29,040 bases of DNA, from NCBI GenBank assembly GCA_030655095.1, contig JAURWF010000011.1, positions 1-29,040 of the forward strand, written 5' to 3'. Every line of letters begins with the position of its first letter. The stretch's first letter is position 1. A model generated the notes under the pieces. It had not been told where the DNA came from, searched no databases, and saw nothing but the letters and a program-made list of their open reading frames with translations. The DNA comes from a bacterium. GTDB lineage: Bacteria > Patescibacteriota > Patescibacteriia > Patescibacteriales > GWC2-42-12. A program made the position numbers and the translations under genes. Shown here piece by piece: positions 6,890 through 14,857 of the stretch.

Positions 6890-8650
6890 ATGTTAAATAA
6901 GATAGTGCAAAAAATTTTTCAACCAAGTCAGAGAGGTAAAGTTTGGCAAGTTTTTATTTTTATTATAATTTTAACTTCAGCAGGTTTGTTAGTAAATTTT
7001 GGTCAGTATTATAATAAAGCTGTTGATAAATTTAAAGCGCCTTTGCCACATATGAAGGAAATACCATTTAGATTAGGATTGGATCTTTTGGGTGGGACCC
7101 AATTGGTTTATCAGGCCGATGTTTCTGCTGTGCCATCTGCAGATCGTAATAATGCTGTTGAGGGAGTTAGAGATGTTATTGAACGAAGGGTTAATGTTTT
7201 TGGTGTAAGCGAGCCTAATGTTCAGTTGAATAAAACTTCTGGTGGTGATTTTCGTATTTTAGTTGAATTAGCAGGCATTAAAGATATTAAAGAGGCGATA
7301 AAAATGATTGGAGAAACTCCTTTGCTAGAATTTAAAGAACAAAGTTCCGGAATAAGACAAATGACTAAAGAAGAAAAAGTACAATTAGATTCTTTTAATA
7401 AGTTAGCAGAACAACGAGCAGAAAAAATGCTTGGTAAAATTATATCAGGAGGAGATTTTAATGCTTTAGCTAAACAGTTTAGCGAAGATGAAAAAACCAA
7501 GGATAATGGTGGCGACTTAGGTTGGATAAATTCTCAAAATAATTCGCAAATTTTTGAATTAGCTAAAAAAGTTCCTTTAGGCAAGACAACTACTGATTTA
7601 GCTGTAAGCGGTTCTGGCTATGAAATTATTAAGGTTGTTGGTCAGAGAAATAAAAAAGATGCTTTTGGTAAGCAGGAAGAGAAAGATGAAAAAGGAAATA
7701 AAATTATTGAATATCAAGTTAAGTATATTTTAATAAAAACTAAAACAGCCGAAGATATTATTGGCAAACAAAGTGAATGGAAAAATACTGAATTAACAGG
7801 TAAAAATTTGTCTAAAGCAGTTATCCAATTTGATCCTAATGATGGCACGCCAGGCGTTTCCTTGGAATTTGATGCCGAGGGAGCGAAAATGTTTGAAAAT
7901 ATTACTGGTCGTAATGTTACTAAGCCAGTTGCTATCTTTTTAGATGGTTATCCGATTAGTATGCCAACAGTTAATGAAAAAATTAGCGGTGGTAAAGCAG
8001 TTGTTACTGGTAAATTTGATATTCAAGAAGCAAAATTATTGGCGCAGAGATTAAATGCAGGTGCTTTGCCTGTTCCGATTAGTTTAGTTAGTCAACAGAC
8101 TGTTGGGCCGAGTTTAGGTCAAAAATCAATTGCTGATAGTTTACACGCAGGTATTATTGGTTTTATTATTATTGCTATATTTATGATAGTAATTTACAGA
8201 TTGCCTGGATTGTTGTCGGTTTTTGCTTTAATGGTTTATGGCGTTTTAGTTTTAGCGGTTTTTAAACTTTGGCCAGTAACTTTGACCTTGTCTGGTATGG
8301 CTGGTTTTATTATTTCTATTGGTATGGCTGTTGATGCTAATATTTTAATTTTTTCTAGAATGAAAGAGGAAATTGAAAGTGGTAAACCTTTGTCTAAATC
8401 TTTAGACGAAGGCTTTAAACGTGCATGGACATCTATTCGTGACAGTAATATTTCCACATTGATTACTTGCTTAATTTTAATCGGATTTACATCTAGCGTA
8501 GTAAAGGGTTTTGCAATAACATTAGCTTTAGGTGTTATAATTTCAATGTTTACTGCTATTTTTATTACAAGAAATTTTTTAACATTAATTCCTAGTCAGT
8601 GGCTAGAAAAGAAGCATTGGCTAATAGCTTCAATTAAAAAAAGTAGTTAA
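6890..8650 (+). CDS. secD: Protein translocase subunit SecD with inserted parvulin-like domain
   Basis: SecD works with SecF after SecA to pull preproteins out of the translocon with the proton gradient. The frame has the first membrane helix (about 20-40), the FRLGLDLLGGTQLVY strand (60-75), the P1 region, the conserved VSLEFDAEGAKMF and FLDGYPISMPTVNEKISGG segments, then five membrane helices with GMAVDANILIFSRMKEE. The 586-residue length exceeds a simple SecD because residues about 153-292 are an insert. Its core (about 165-251) matches PpiC/parvulin prolyl isomerases: a helix ending GGDFNALAKQFSED (187-200), NGGDLGW at 206-212 and GYEIIKVVGQR at 243-253. The insert then closes with VKYILIKTKTAEDI, which resembles the usual first strand of a parvulin. 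So the isomerase-like domain would act on the outer side of the membrane. The secD start lacks a Shine-Dalgarno. Confidence 0.95.
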   Translation: MLNKIVQKIFQPSQRGKVWQVFIFIIILTSAGLLVNFGQYYNKAVDKFKAPLPHMKEIPFRLGLDLLGGTQLVYQADVSAVPSADRNNAVEGVRDVIERRVNVFGVSEPNVQLNKTSGGDFRILVELAGIKDIKEAIKMIGETPLLEFKEQSSGIRQMTKEEKVQLDSFNKLAEQRAEKMLGKIISGGDFNALAKQFSEDEKTKDNGGDLGWINSQNNSQIFELAKKVPLGKTTTDLAVSGSGYEIIKVVGQRNKKDAFGKQEEKDEKGNKIIEYQVKYILIKTKTAEDIIGKQSEWKNTELTGKNLSKAVIQFDPNDGTPGVSLEFDAEGAKMFENITGRNVTKPVAIFLDGYPISMPTVNEKISGGKAVVTGKFDIQEAKLLAQRLNAGALPVPISLVSQQTVGPSLGQKSIADSLHAGIIGFIIIAIFMIVIYRLPGLLSVFALMVYGVLVLAVFKLWPVTLTLSGMAGFIISIGMAVDANILIFSRMKEEIESGKPLSKSLDEGFKRAWTSIRDSNISTLITCLILIGFTSSVVKGFAITLALGVIISMFTAIFITRNFLTLIPSQWLEKKHWLIASIKKSS

Positions 8651-8685
8651 TTAATTTGCAGTTTAGTGTTGTGTTTTGTATTATC

Positions 8686-8714
8686 CTTTTGACTTTATAA
8701 ACTTTTGACTTTAT
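8686..8714. repeat. 13-bp direct repeat before secF
   Basis: CTTTTGACTTTAT occurs twice, at 8686-8698 and 8702-8714, separated by AAA, and ends three bases before the secF ATG. The core GACTTTT is also the unit of the tandem repeat inside cca (19946-19978). TTGACT resembles a -35 element but no -10 is seen. Confidence 0.75.
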
Positions 8715-8717
8715 TCT

Positions 8718-9632
8718 ATGACTAATTATAAAATAATTCAACAAAGAAACATTTGGTTATCTATTTCTGCTATTTTATTTGTTATTTTTGGCTCAGCTTT
8801 ATTGGTTTGGGGATTAAAATATGGTATTGATTTTACTGGGGGGAGTTTGTTGGAAGCAAAATTTTCAATAGTTAGCCCAACGGTAAGTGAGGTAGAGACT
8901 AAATTAACTGATTTGAATTTGGGTAGCTTAACTGTTCAATTAGTTGATAGCAATGATTTTATTATTAGATTTCAAGATACTAGCGAAGACAAACATCAGG
9001 CTGTTTTAGCAAAATTAAATGAGCTGGTTCAATCTAAGGATAAAAAAGCAACTATTGAAGAATTGCGTTTTGAATCAGTGGGGCCGTCTATTGGAAATGA
9101 GCTTAAAGTAAAGTCTATTTATGCTATTATTTTTGTACTTTTAGCAATTCTGTTTTATATCACTTATGTTTTTAGAAAAGTTTCTAAGCCAGTCGCTTCT
9201 TGGAAATATGGTACTGCTGCTTTAATTGCTTTGGCGCATGATACTATTATTACTTTGGGGATTTTTGCAATTTTAGGGAAGTTTTATGGCGTAGAAATTA
9301 ATGCTTCGTTTATCGCCGCTATTTTAACTGTTTTAGGTTATTCAGTTCATGATACTATTGTTGTATTTGATCGTTTGCGTGAAAATTTACCTAAGAGCAG
9401 AGAAGATTTTGAAGGCACTGTTAATATAAGCTTAAATCAAACTTTAGTTCGTTCTATAAATACTTCTTTAACAGTATTATTGGTTTTAGCGCCAATGATT
9501 ATTTGGGGAGGCTCTTCTATCAGAGTATTTGTTAGCGTTTTGGCTATTGGAATTTTTATTGGCACTTATTCTTCAATTTTTGTAGCTTCGCCAATGTTAG
9601 TAATCTGGGAACAGTGGAAGAAAAAAGTTTAG
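8718..9632 (+). CDS. secF: Protein translocase subunit SecF
   Basis: SecF is the partner of SecD in the SecDF accessory complex of the inner membrane. The 304-residue protein starts with a membrane helix (about 14-34), continues with the conserved KYGIDFTGGSLLEAKF segment and the small periplasmic P4 domain (40-125), and has five further helices. The signature SVGPSIGNELK and the HDTIVVFDRLREN motif of helices 4-5 are both present. The gap to secD is 67 bp and contains a 13-bp direct repeat but no clear promoter, so the two genes are probably co-transcribed from the secD promoter. A terminator hairpin follows the stop. No unusual insertion is present, unlike in SecD. Confidence 0.97.
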   Translation: MTNYKIIQQRNIWLSISAILFVIFGSALLVWGLKYGIDFTGGSLLEAKFSIVSPTVSEVETKLTDLNLGSLTVQLVDSNDFIIRFQDTSEDKHQAVLAKLNELVQSKDKKATIEELRFESVGPSIGNELKVKSIYAIIFVLLAILFYITYVFRKVSKPVASWKYGTAALIALAHDTIITLGIFAILGKFYGVEINASFIAAILTVLGYSVHDTIVVFDRLRENLPKSREDFEGTVNISLNQTLVRSINTSLTVLLVLAPMIIWGGSSIRVFVSVLAIGIFIGTYSSIFVASPMLVIWEQWKKKV

Positions 9633-9651
9633 TAGTTATATTTTATTAACA

Positions 9652-9686
9652 AAAAAGTCAGCTTTTATCGGCTGATTTTTTATTTT
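9652..9686 (+). terminator. Rho-independent terminator after secF
   Basis: GTCAGC (9657-9662) pairs with GCTGAT (9671-9676) across an 8-nt loop, with flanking A and T runs extending the stem. A T-rich tract continues to 9686. It closes the secDF unit and separates it from gap. Confidence 0.85.
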
Positions 9687-9697
9687 TAGATAATTTA

Positions 9698-9706
9698 TGC
9701 TATAAT
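9698..9706 (+). promoter_or_regulatory. Extended -10 promoter of the gap-hydrogenase operon
   Basis: TG-C-TATAAT (9698-9706) is a perfect extended -10 element. No good -35 is present at the matching distance, as is usual for this promoter class. The start would be near 9713, giving a leader of about 23 nt before the ATG at 9736. Confidence 0.65.
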
Positions 9707-9735
9707 TTTTTTATAATTAATTAACTTAAATTATT

Positions 9736-10728
9736 ATGATAAATATCGCGATTAATGGGTTTGGTCGGATTGGTAGATTAACTTTAAGAAGAGTGTTGAA
9801 TAGTCATCCTAAAATTAAAGTAGTTGCTATTAATGATTTAGCTGATGCAACGACTTTGGCGCATTTATTAAAATATGATTCACTTTATGGTCAATACAAT
9901 CAAGATGTAAAAGTTGTTAGTGGTGATTTGGTTGTTGGTAAGAATAAAATTAAAATTTTTGCAGAAAAAGATCCAGCTAATCTGCCATGGAAAAAATTAG
10001 GAGTTGATATTGTTTTGGAATGTTCAGGTGTTTTTACTAAAATTGATGGAGCACAAAAGCATTTAGTTGCTGGGGCTAAAAAAGTTATTATTTCCGCGCC
10101 TTCAGATAGCGAAGAAATTCCAACTTATCTTTTGGGTGTTAATGCTGATAACTATCAAGGTGAGAAAATAATTTCAATGGGTTCTTGCACTACTAATTGC
10201 TTAGCCCCAGTTGTTAAAATTTTAAATGATAATTATGGTATTGAATATGGTTTTATGACAACTGTTCATTCTTATACTAATGATCAACGAATTTTGGATT
10301 TGCCACACAAGGATTTGCGTCGTGCTCGGGCAGCAGGGCAAAATATTATTCCAACTAGCACTGGCGCGGCCTCGGCTATTTCAAAATGTTTGCCAGAATT
10401 AGCTGGAAAGTTAGATGGTATGGCTATGCGCGTGCCAACTGCTACCGTTTCTATTACTGATTTTGTTTGTACAGTAAAAAAAGAAGTTAATAAAGAAGAA
10501 ATTAATAATTTATTTAGAGCTAAGGCAAATAAAGAGCTTAAAGGAATTTTAGGTGTAACAGACGAGCCATTAGTTTCAATGGATTTTAAAGGCGATTCTC
10601 GTTCCAGCATTGTTGATTTGTCATTTACTATGGTAAAAGGAAATCTTGTCAAAATTATTTCTTGGTATGATAATGAATGGGGATACGCTTGTCGGTTGGC
10701 AGATATGGCGGAGTTTATTCAAAAGTAA
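9736..10728 (+). CDS. gap: Glyceraldehyde-3-phosphate dehydrogenase, NAD-type
   Basis: The enzyme oxidises glyceraldehyde-3-phosphate to 1,3-bisphosphoglycerate and reduces NAD+. The 330-residue length is standard. The Rossmann motif INGFGRIGR is at 6-14, and the acidic residue in AINDL (Asp34) with no NADP-type change after it points to NAD+. Catalytic Cys151 is in SMGSCTTNCLAP and His178 in TVHSYTNDQ. SWYDNEWGYACR closes the C-terminus. It is the first gene of a tight operon: only 4 bp separate its stop from the HIT gene. Its position at the head of a hydrogenase operon suggests that NADH made here is reoxidised by the downstream flavoprotein and hydrogenase. The start has no Shine-Dalgarno. 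Confidence 0.98.
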   Translation: MINIAINGFGRIGRLTLRRVLNSHPKIKVVAINDLADATTLAHLLKYDSLYGQYNQDVKVVSGDLVVGKNKIKIFAEKDPANLPWKKLGVDIVLECSGVFTKIDGAQKHLVAGAKKVIISAPSDSEEIPTYLLGVNADNYQGEKIISMGSCTTNCLAPVVKILNDNYGIEYGFMTTVHSYTNDQRILDLPHKDLRRARAAGQNIIPTSTGAASAISKCLPELAGKLDGMAMRVPTATVSITDFVCTVKKEVNKEEINNLFRAKANKELKGILGVTDEPLVSMDFKGDSRSSIVDLSFTMVKGNLVKIISWYDNEWGYACRLADMAEFIQK

Positions 10729-10732
10729 TATA

Positions 10733-11353
10733 ATGCGTATGAATAGTTGCCCGTATTGTGAAGAATTTAAAGATGGATTTTCTAGCGAATATGGAAATAG
10801 AATTTTGTATGAATCTAAAAATTTTGTTGTTTTCCCTTCTTTAGGTCAAATTGTTGAGGGCTATTTGCTTATTGCATCTAAAAAGCATTATATTGCTATT
10901 GGTGAAATTCCTTCTAAATTTTATTTTGAGCTAAATGCTGTTTGTCAAAAAGTTAGAAAAATTTTATCTGAAAATTATGAAAGTCCATTATTTTTTGAAC
11001 ACGGTCCAATTTCTTCAATAAAAAAAGGAGGTTGTTGTATCGAACATGCACATTTTCATGCTGTTCCAGTTAAAATAGACATTCTAGAAGACCTATCTAA
11101 AAATTTTAAATATAAGAATATTAAATCTTTCGATAGTCTTAAAAAACAATTTAGAAAAGAAATTCCATGCTTTTATTATGAATCTAATTTTGGAGAAAAA
11201 TATTTATTTGAAATTCAGGAAGTTGTTCCGTCGCAATATATTAGACGATTAATCGCTTATAAAATCGGCAAGCATGAAAGATGGGACTGGAGAGCTTGCA
11301 TGGGGCTCGACGAATTAAAAAGAACTATAAGTAAATTAAAAAATAAATTTTAA
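10733..11353 (+). CDS. HIT-family (histidine triad) protein
   Basis: The histidine triad HAHFHAV is at about residues 106-112, preceded by FEHGPISSIKKGGCCIEH, and the N-terminus has a CPYCEEF zinc-type knuckle. HIT proteins hydrolyse or transfer nucleotidyl groups (AMP-lysine, Ap4A, galactose-1-phosphate uridylyltransferase relatives). This one, at 206 residues, is longer than the simple 110-residue HINT proteins and has a C-terminal extension of about 90 residues rich in aromatic residues. The most N-terminal sensible start is the ATG at 10733, with 10739 as an alternative. The start lies 4 bp after gap, so it is certainly in the same mRNA. Its substrate is unknown. Together with the next gene (Nudix) it may remove dinucleotides or damaged nucleotides linked to NAD turnover, which is inference only. 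Confidence 0.82.
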   Translation: MRMNSCPYCEEFKDGFSSEYGNRILYESKNFVVFPSLGQIVEGYLLIASKKHYIAIGEIPSKFYFELNAVCQKVRKILSENYESPLFFEHGPISSIKKGGCCIEHAHFHAVPVKIDILEDLSKNFKYKNIKSFDSLKKQFRKEIPCFYYESNFGEKYLFEIQEVVPSQYIRRLIAYKIGKHERWDWRACMGLDELKRTISKLKNKF

Positions 11354-11371
11354 TTTTTTAAAAATAATTTT

Positions 11372-11806
11372 ATGTCAGATGTGAACATTCCATTGCATGT
11401 AGTATTTATTGAGGCTTGGGTTAAAAAAGGAGATAAATATTTATTAGCAAAAAGATCTTCAAAAGATGACCAAGCTGCTGGCAAGTGGGCGGTTCCTGGA
11501 GGAAAAGTTGATATGGAGTTAGAAGACAAAATTGTAGAAAATGCTCTTAAAAGAGAAGTAAAAGAAGAGGTTGGGATAGAAGTGGGTAATTTTCAATTTT
11601 TAGCAAGTAGGTCGTTTATTCGTTCAAGCGGGCATCATGTTGTGGCTTTATCATTTGTCGTTGATTATAAATCTGGTGAGGCAATGCCACTTGAAGATCA
11701 AGATGAAATAAGATGGGTAAAAATTGAAGAAATGGAGCATCTGTTTGATGATCATTGGAAAGATATATTAAATTCATTGAAGAATTTTGATAAAAAAAAT
11801 AATTGA
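11372..11806 (+). CDS. Nudix hydrolase
   Basis: Nudix enzymes cut nucleoside diphosphates linked to another group X, using Mg2+. The Nudix box is visible as GGKVD followed by REVKEEVGI at about residues 43-70. Two or three additional residues lie between the first Gly and the catalytic REVxEE block, so the box is slightly longer than the classical GX5EX7REUXEEXGU. The length of 144 residues is typical for a single-domain hydrolase, and the WAVPGG segment before the box is like ADP-ribose or (d)NTP pyrophosphatases. Substrate cannot be told. The stop TGA at 11804-11806 shares its A with the ATG of the next gene, which indicates translational coupling with the flavoprotein. This TGA also shows that UGA is a real stop in this organism. 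Confidence 0.88.
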   Translation: MSDVNIPLHVVFIEAWVKKGDKYLLAKRSSKDDQAAGKWAVPGGKVDMELEDKIVENALKREVKEEVGIEVGNFQFLASRSFIRSSGHHVVALSFVVDYKSGEAMPLEDQDEIRWVKIEEMEHLFDDHWKDILNSLKNFDKKNN

Positions 11807-12813
11807 TGGATATCTTATCTAAAATAAAACAAGCCGATTTAGTTGGGCGCGGAGGCGCTTGTTTTTCTGTCGCTAAAAAGTGGGAGGCTGTAAAAAATGT
11901 GATTAGTGATAAAAAATATATTATTTGTAATGCCTCTGAGGGTGAGCCAGGTATAGTTAAAGATGGGTTTATTATTGAAAAGTATCCTGAAAGATTAATA
12001 GATGGCATAAAAATAGCAATAGATTTTTTATCTTTAGATAGTTCTAAAATAAAAGCATATTTATATATTAATAATAAATATTATAAAAAGTATTATAAAA
12101 AGCTAAGTCAATCGATTGGTAATTTGCCTATTGAAATTTTTGTTAAGCAATCGGGTGCTGGTTATATTGGAGGAGAGGAGAGTTCTTTGCTTAATGCTAT
12201 TGAGCATAAAAGAATTGAGCCTCGTTTGCGCCCACCCTTTCCAACTACTAGTGGTTTGTGGGGCTGTCCGACTTTAATTAACAATGTAGAAACTTTTTAT
12301 AATGTAAGTTTAGTTAATTCTGGCGAATATAGAAATTCTAGATTTTACACTATCGGCGGAGATTGTTTTAATAACGGAGTTTATTATTTGTCAGACAATT
12401 TTACTATTCAAGAGATTTTAGAAAAAACTAATAATATTCCGGATTTTCCTTTTTTTGTTCAAGTTGGAGGCAATGCTTCTGGCGAAATATTAAATAGTAG
12501 TCAGCTTAAAGAATCGGTTGGTGGAGCAGGATCAATTACTATTTTTAGTTTAGAAAAATACCAAAATAAAAAGTTTATAGAAAATCTGTTAGAATTTTTT
12601 GTTAATGAATCATGCGGAAAATGCACACCTTGTCGCGAGGGATCATTCCGTCTTAATGAGATAATTAAGTCAGAAAAAGTTGATTGGCAATTGTTTTTTG
12701 ATTTAATAGAAAATTTAAGCGAAACCTCTTTTTGTGGTTTAGGATCAGCTTTAGCCGCGCCTATTAAAAGTTTTATAAAAAATGTCTATCCACAAATTAA
12801 TGAAAAATATTAA
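11806..12813 (+). CDS. NuoF-like NADH-binding flavoprotein subunit of an [FeFe]-hydrogenase (HydB-like)
   Basis: The family transfers electrons from NAD(P)H through FMN to a 4Fe-4S cluster. The FMN/NADH region is recognisable in GRGGACFSVAKKW, NASEGEPG, and the GAGYIGGEESSLLNAIE block followed by RPPFPTTSGLWGCPTLINNVETF. The N3-type cluster ligands are SCGKCTPCREGS plus a distal SFCGLG. At 335 residues it is short: the N-terminal thioredoxin-like 2Fe-2S part and the C-terminal ferredoxin part of larger HydB proteins are missing. The glycine loop is altered (ACFSVAKK instead of AGFPTGLK), so cofactor binding may differ. It overlaps the hydrogenase gene by 14 bp. No NuoE/HydC-like gene is found nearby, so the enzyme may be a two-subunit form. 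Confidence 0.85.
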   Translation: MDILSKIKQADLVGRGGACFSVAKKWEAVKNVISDKKYIICNASEGEPGIVKDGFIIEKYPERLIDGIKIAIDFLSLDSSKIKAYLYINNKYYKKYYKKLSQSIGNLPIEIFVKQSGAGYIGGEESSLLNAIEHKRIEPRLRPPFPTTSGLWGCPTLINNVETFYNVSLVNSGEYRNSRFYTIGGDCFNNGVYYLSDNFTIQEILEKTNNIPDFPFFVQVGGNASGEILNSSQLKESVGGAGSITIFSLEKYQNKKFIENLLEFFVNESCGKCTPCREGSFRLNEIIKSEKVDWQLFFDLIENLSETSFCGLGSALAAPIKSFIKNVYPQINEKY

Positions 12814-14377
12814 AATAAAAATTAATAATAAAGAAATAGTTTGTTCGTCAGAGCAGACTATTATGCAAGTGGCGAAAAAAAATAATATTGATATACCAGG
12901 TCTTTGCAATCATTCTGATTTTTCTGTTAAAGCTAATTGTAGAGTTTGTGTTGTGGAAATTATTGGTCGTAGAAATTTAGCTACTTCTTGCTCTACAAAA
13001 GTTGAAGATGGCATGGAAATAAAAACTGATACTGAGCGAGTTAATAAAGCGCGTAATTTAAATATAGAGCTAATATTTGCTGAGCATATTGAAAAATGTC
13101 CGAACTGTATTTGGCGAGTTAATTGTCAGCTTTTAGATTTGGCTAAAAAATATAAAATTAAAATAAACCGCTTTAAAGATCGAAAGAGCAAAAGAAAAAT
13201 TTATAAATTTGCTAATGCTATAGAAATTGATGGTAGTCAATGCATAGATTGTCGTAATTGTTTAGATGCTTGTTCTTTTATGCAAAATATTAATTATTTG
13301 CAATTAGTAGGCAAAGGAACAACACAGGAAGTAGTGCCAGTTGGTAAAGATGGTTGTATTTATTGTGGTCAATGCGCTGTTCATTGTCCAGTAGGGGCTG
13401 CTCAAGAGCAGACTCATTGGGAAATGGTGGAAAAGGCATTAAAAGATAAAGGTAAAATAGTAGTAGCTCAATTTGTTCCTCAAATATCGGCTAGTATTGG
13501 TGAAGAATTTGGCTTGTCTTATGATAAAAATTCTACAAGTCAAATAGTATCTGGTTTTCGTCAATTGGGCTTTAATTATGTTTTTGACGTTAATTTGGGA
13601 GCAGATATGACAATTAAAACAGAAGCAGAGGACTTATTAAAAAGATTAATTAAAAAAGAAAAAAAATTATCGATGTTTAGTTCTTGTTGTCCAGCCTGGG
13701 TAAAATATGTTGAATTTTATAGATCAGAATTTATTTCTAATTTAACAAAAGCAAGATCACCTCATATTAATAATGGTGGTTTTATTAAAACTTATTTGGC
13801 AGAACAATTAAAGATTGATACTAAAAAAATAATTGTTGTATCAATTATGCCTTGTACTGCCAAGAAGTTTGAAATAACTAGACAAGAATTAAAAATTAAT
13901 AATAATTTTCCAGTTGATTATGTTTTAACTACTCGTGAATTAGCATGGTTGTTTAAAAAAAATAATATTGAATTTGGCAAGTTAAAAAATTCTTTGGTTG
14001 ATAGTTTAAGAAATAATGATAACATTACTAATGTTTGTAGTGTGAATGGGGGAGTAATGGGAGCTGTTTTGTGCAAAATGCAAGATTTGCTTTGTGATGA
14101 AAAAAAAATTATTAATGTTTTAGACTTTAAAGATGTAAATGGATTAGTTGGTGTTAAAGAAGCGAAAATAAAAATTGCTGATAAAATTTTGCGAGTAGCA
14201 ATAATTAATGGAATCGGTAATATTAAACAGATTTTAGATAAAGTAGAGGATTATGATTATATAGAAGTAATGGCTTGCCCTGATGGGTGTGTTGGTGGTG
14301 GTGGTCAACCGATACCAACAACTTTTGAAATTAGACAAAAGAGATTAATTTCTTTATTTGGGCATGTTGTTAAATAG
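12800..14377 (+). CDS. hydA: [FeFe]-hydrogenase catalytic subunit
   Basis: The enzyme reduces protons to H2 (or oxidises H2) at the H-cluster. In order it has a 2Fe-2S ferredoxin domain (residues 1-75), a His-ligated 4Fe-4S segment HIEKCPNCIWRVNC, two 4Fe-4S motifs (CIDCRNCLDAC, CIYCGQCAVHC), and the H-domain. The three H-cluster signatures are intact: SSCCPAW with Cys296/Cys297, MPCTAKKFE with Cys352, and MACPDGCVGGGGQP with Cys493/Cys497. This is the common M3-type architecture at 525 residues. I place the start at 12800 because the ferredoxin strand begins there; an in-frame ATG at 12782 is possible. The gene is last in the gap operon and is followed by a strong terminator. No maturase genes (hydE, hydF, hydG) are in the window. 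Confidence 0.95.
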   Translation: MKNIKIKINNKEIVCSSEQTIMQVAKKNNIDIPGLCNHSDFSVKANCRVCVVEIIGRRNLATSCSTKVEDGMEIKTDTERVNKARNLNIELIFAEHIEKCPNCIWRVNCQLLDLAKKYKIKINRFKDRKSKRKIYKFANAIEIDGSQCIDCRNCLDACSFMQNINYLQLVGKGTTQEVVPVGKDGCIYCGQCAVHCPVGAAQEQTHWEMVEKALKDKGKIVVAQFVPQISASIGEEFGLSYDKNSTSQIVSGFRQLGFNYVFDVNLGADMTIKTEAEDLLKRLIKKEKKLSMFSSCCPAWVKYVEFYRSEFISNLTKARSPHINNGGFIKTYLAEQLKIDTKKIIVVSIMPCTAKKFEITRQELKINNNFPVDYVLTTRELAWLFKKNNIEFGKLKNSLVDSLRNNDNITNVCSVNGGVMGAVLCKMQDLLCDEKKIINVLDFKDVNGLVGVKEAKIKIADKILRVAIINGIGNIKQILDKVEDYDYIEVMACPDGCVGGGGQPIPTTFEIRQKRLISLFGHVVK

Positions 14378-14410
14378 GTTTTTAAAAATAGATAGACTTT
14401 ATATGACATA

Positions 14411-14448
14411 AAAAATAAAGCCCCCGCAGATGCGAAGGCTTTATTTTT
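14411..14448. terminator. Bidirectional terminator between hydA and the RRM gene
   Basis: AAAAATAAAGCC (14411-14422) pairs perfectly with GGCTTTATTTTT (14437-14448), with a GC-rich loop. The flanking A- and T-runs make it active for both converging genes: hydA ends at 14377 and the RRM gene at 14466. Confidence 0.9.
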
Positions 14449-14465
14449 TTATGTAGTAGGAGAAC

Positions 14466-14744
14466 TTAGTATCTAGATTCTCTTCGTGGACGATCTTCTT
14501 TTGGACGAGCAATATTGATAGCTAATTTTCTGCCATCAAGTTCTTGGTCGTTCAACATTTCAATCGCCTTTAGGGCTTCTTCGGGACTTGACATTTCTAC
14601 AAATCCAAAACCTTTGGATCTACCAGTTTGTCTGTCAGTAATAATATTAGCTGACACAACTGTACCGGCTGCAGAGAAATGATCGCTCAACGCTTGTTGA
14701 GTTGTTCCGTAAGCAATACCACCTACAAATAACGTTTGACTCAT
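14466..14744 (-). CDS. RRM-domain RNA-binding protein (glycine-poor, cold-shock type)
   Basis: This is a single RNA recognition motif protein of 92 residues. RNP2 is LFVGGI near residues 5-10 and RNP1 is KGFGFVEM near residues 46-53, with the conserved aromatic residues in place. The tail is short and basic (RPKEDRPRRESRY). Small bacterial RRM proteins of this type bind single-stranded RNA and are often cold-induced, which is family knowledge, not shown here. I start at the ATG at 14744, because MSQTLFVGG is the classical N-terminus. A reading frame extends 19 codons upstream, but that part has no homology to the fold and lies in the likely leader. The promoter is strong and overlaps a palindrome; the terminator is shared with hydA. 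Confidence 0.93.
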   Translation of the reverse strand: MSQTLFVGGIAYGTTQQALSDHFSAAGTVVSANIITDRQTGRSKGFGFVEMSSPEEALKAIEMLNDQELDGRKLAINIARPKEDRPRRESRY

Positions 14745-14820
14745 AATTTTCTCATTCTTAATTTTAATAAACATCTTTGTTCTTGGTAGGACCTTTGTCA
14801 CTTTTTAGAAGTAACACCAA

Positions 14821-14857
14821 CAAGATATTCTGATAGTAGCATTATCAAGATATCTTG
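14821..14857. promoter_or_regulatory. Palindromic operator candidate at the RRM promoter
   Basis: CAAGATATCTTG (14846-14857) is a perfect 12-bp palindrome that overlaps the -35 and spacer. CAAGATAT recurs at 14821-14828, just downstream of the -10, in a near-palindromic context (CAAGATATTCTG). Two related sites flanking the -10 suggest binding of a dimeric repressor. No regulator for it is in the window. Confidence 0.55.

Noticed and set aside
10284..10652. Minus-strand frame of 122 codons inside gap
   Set aside because: The opposite strand codes a full conserved GAPDH; the antisense frame has no Shine-Dalgarno, promoter or recognisable domain. The same holds for antisense frames inside secA, secD, hydA and paralogue A.
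14745..14801. Extended start of the RRM protein (19 extra residues)
   Set aside because: The extension is basic and lacks similarity, and it falls in the leader between the promoter and MSQTLFVGG.
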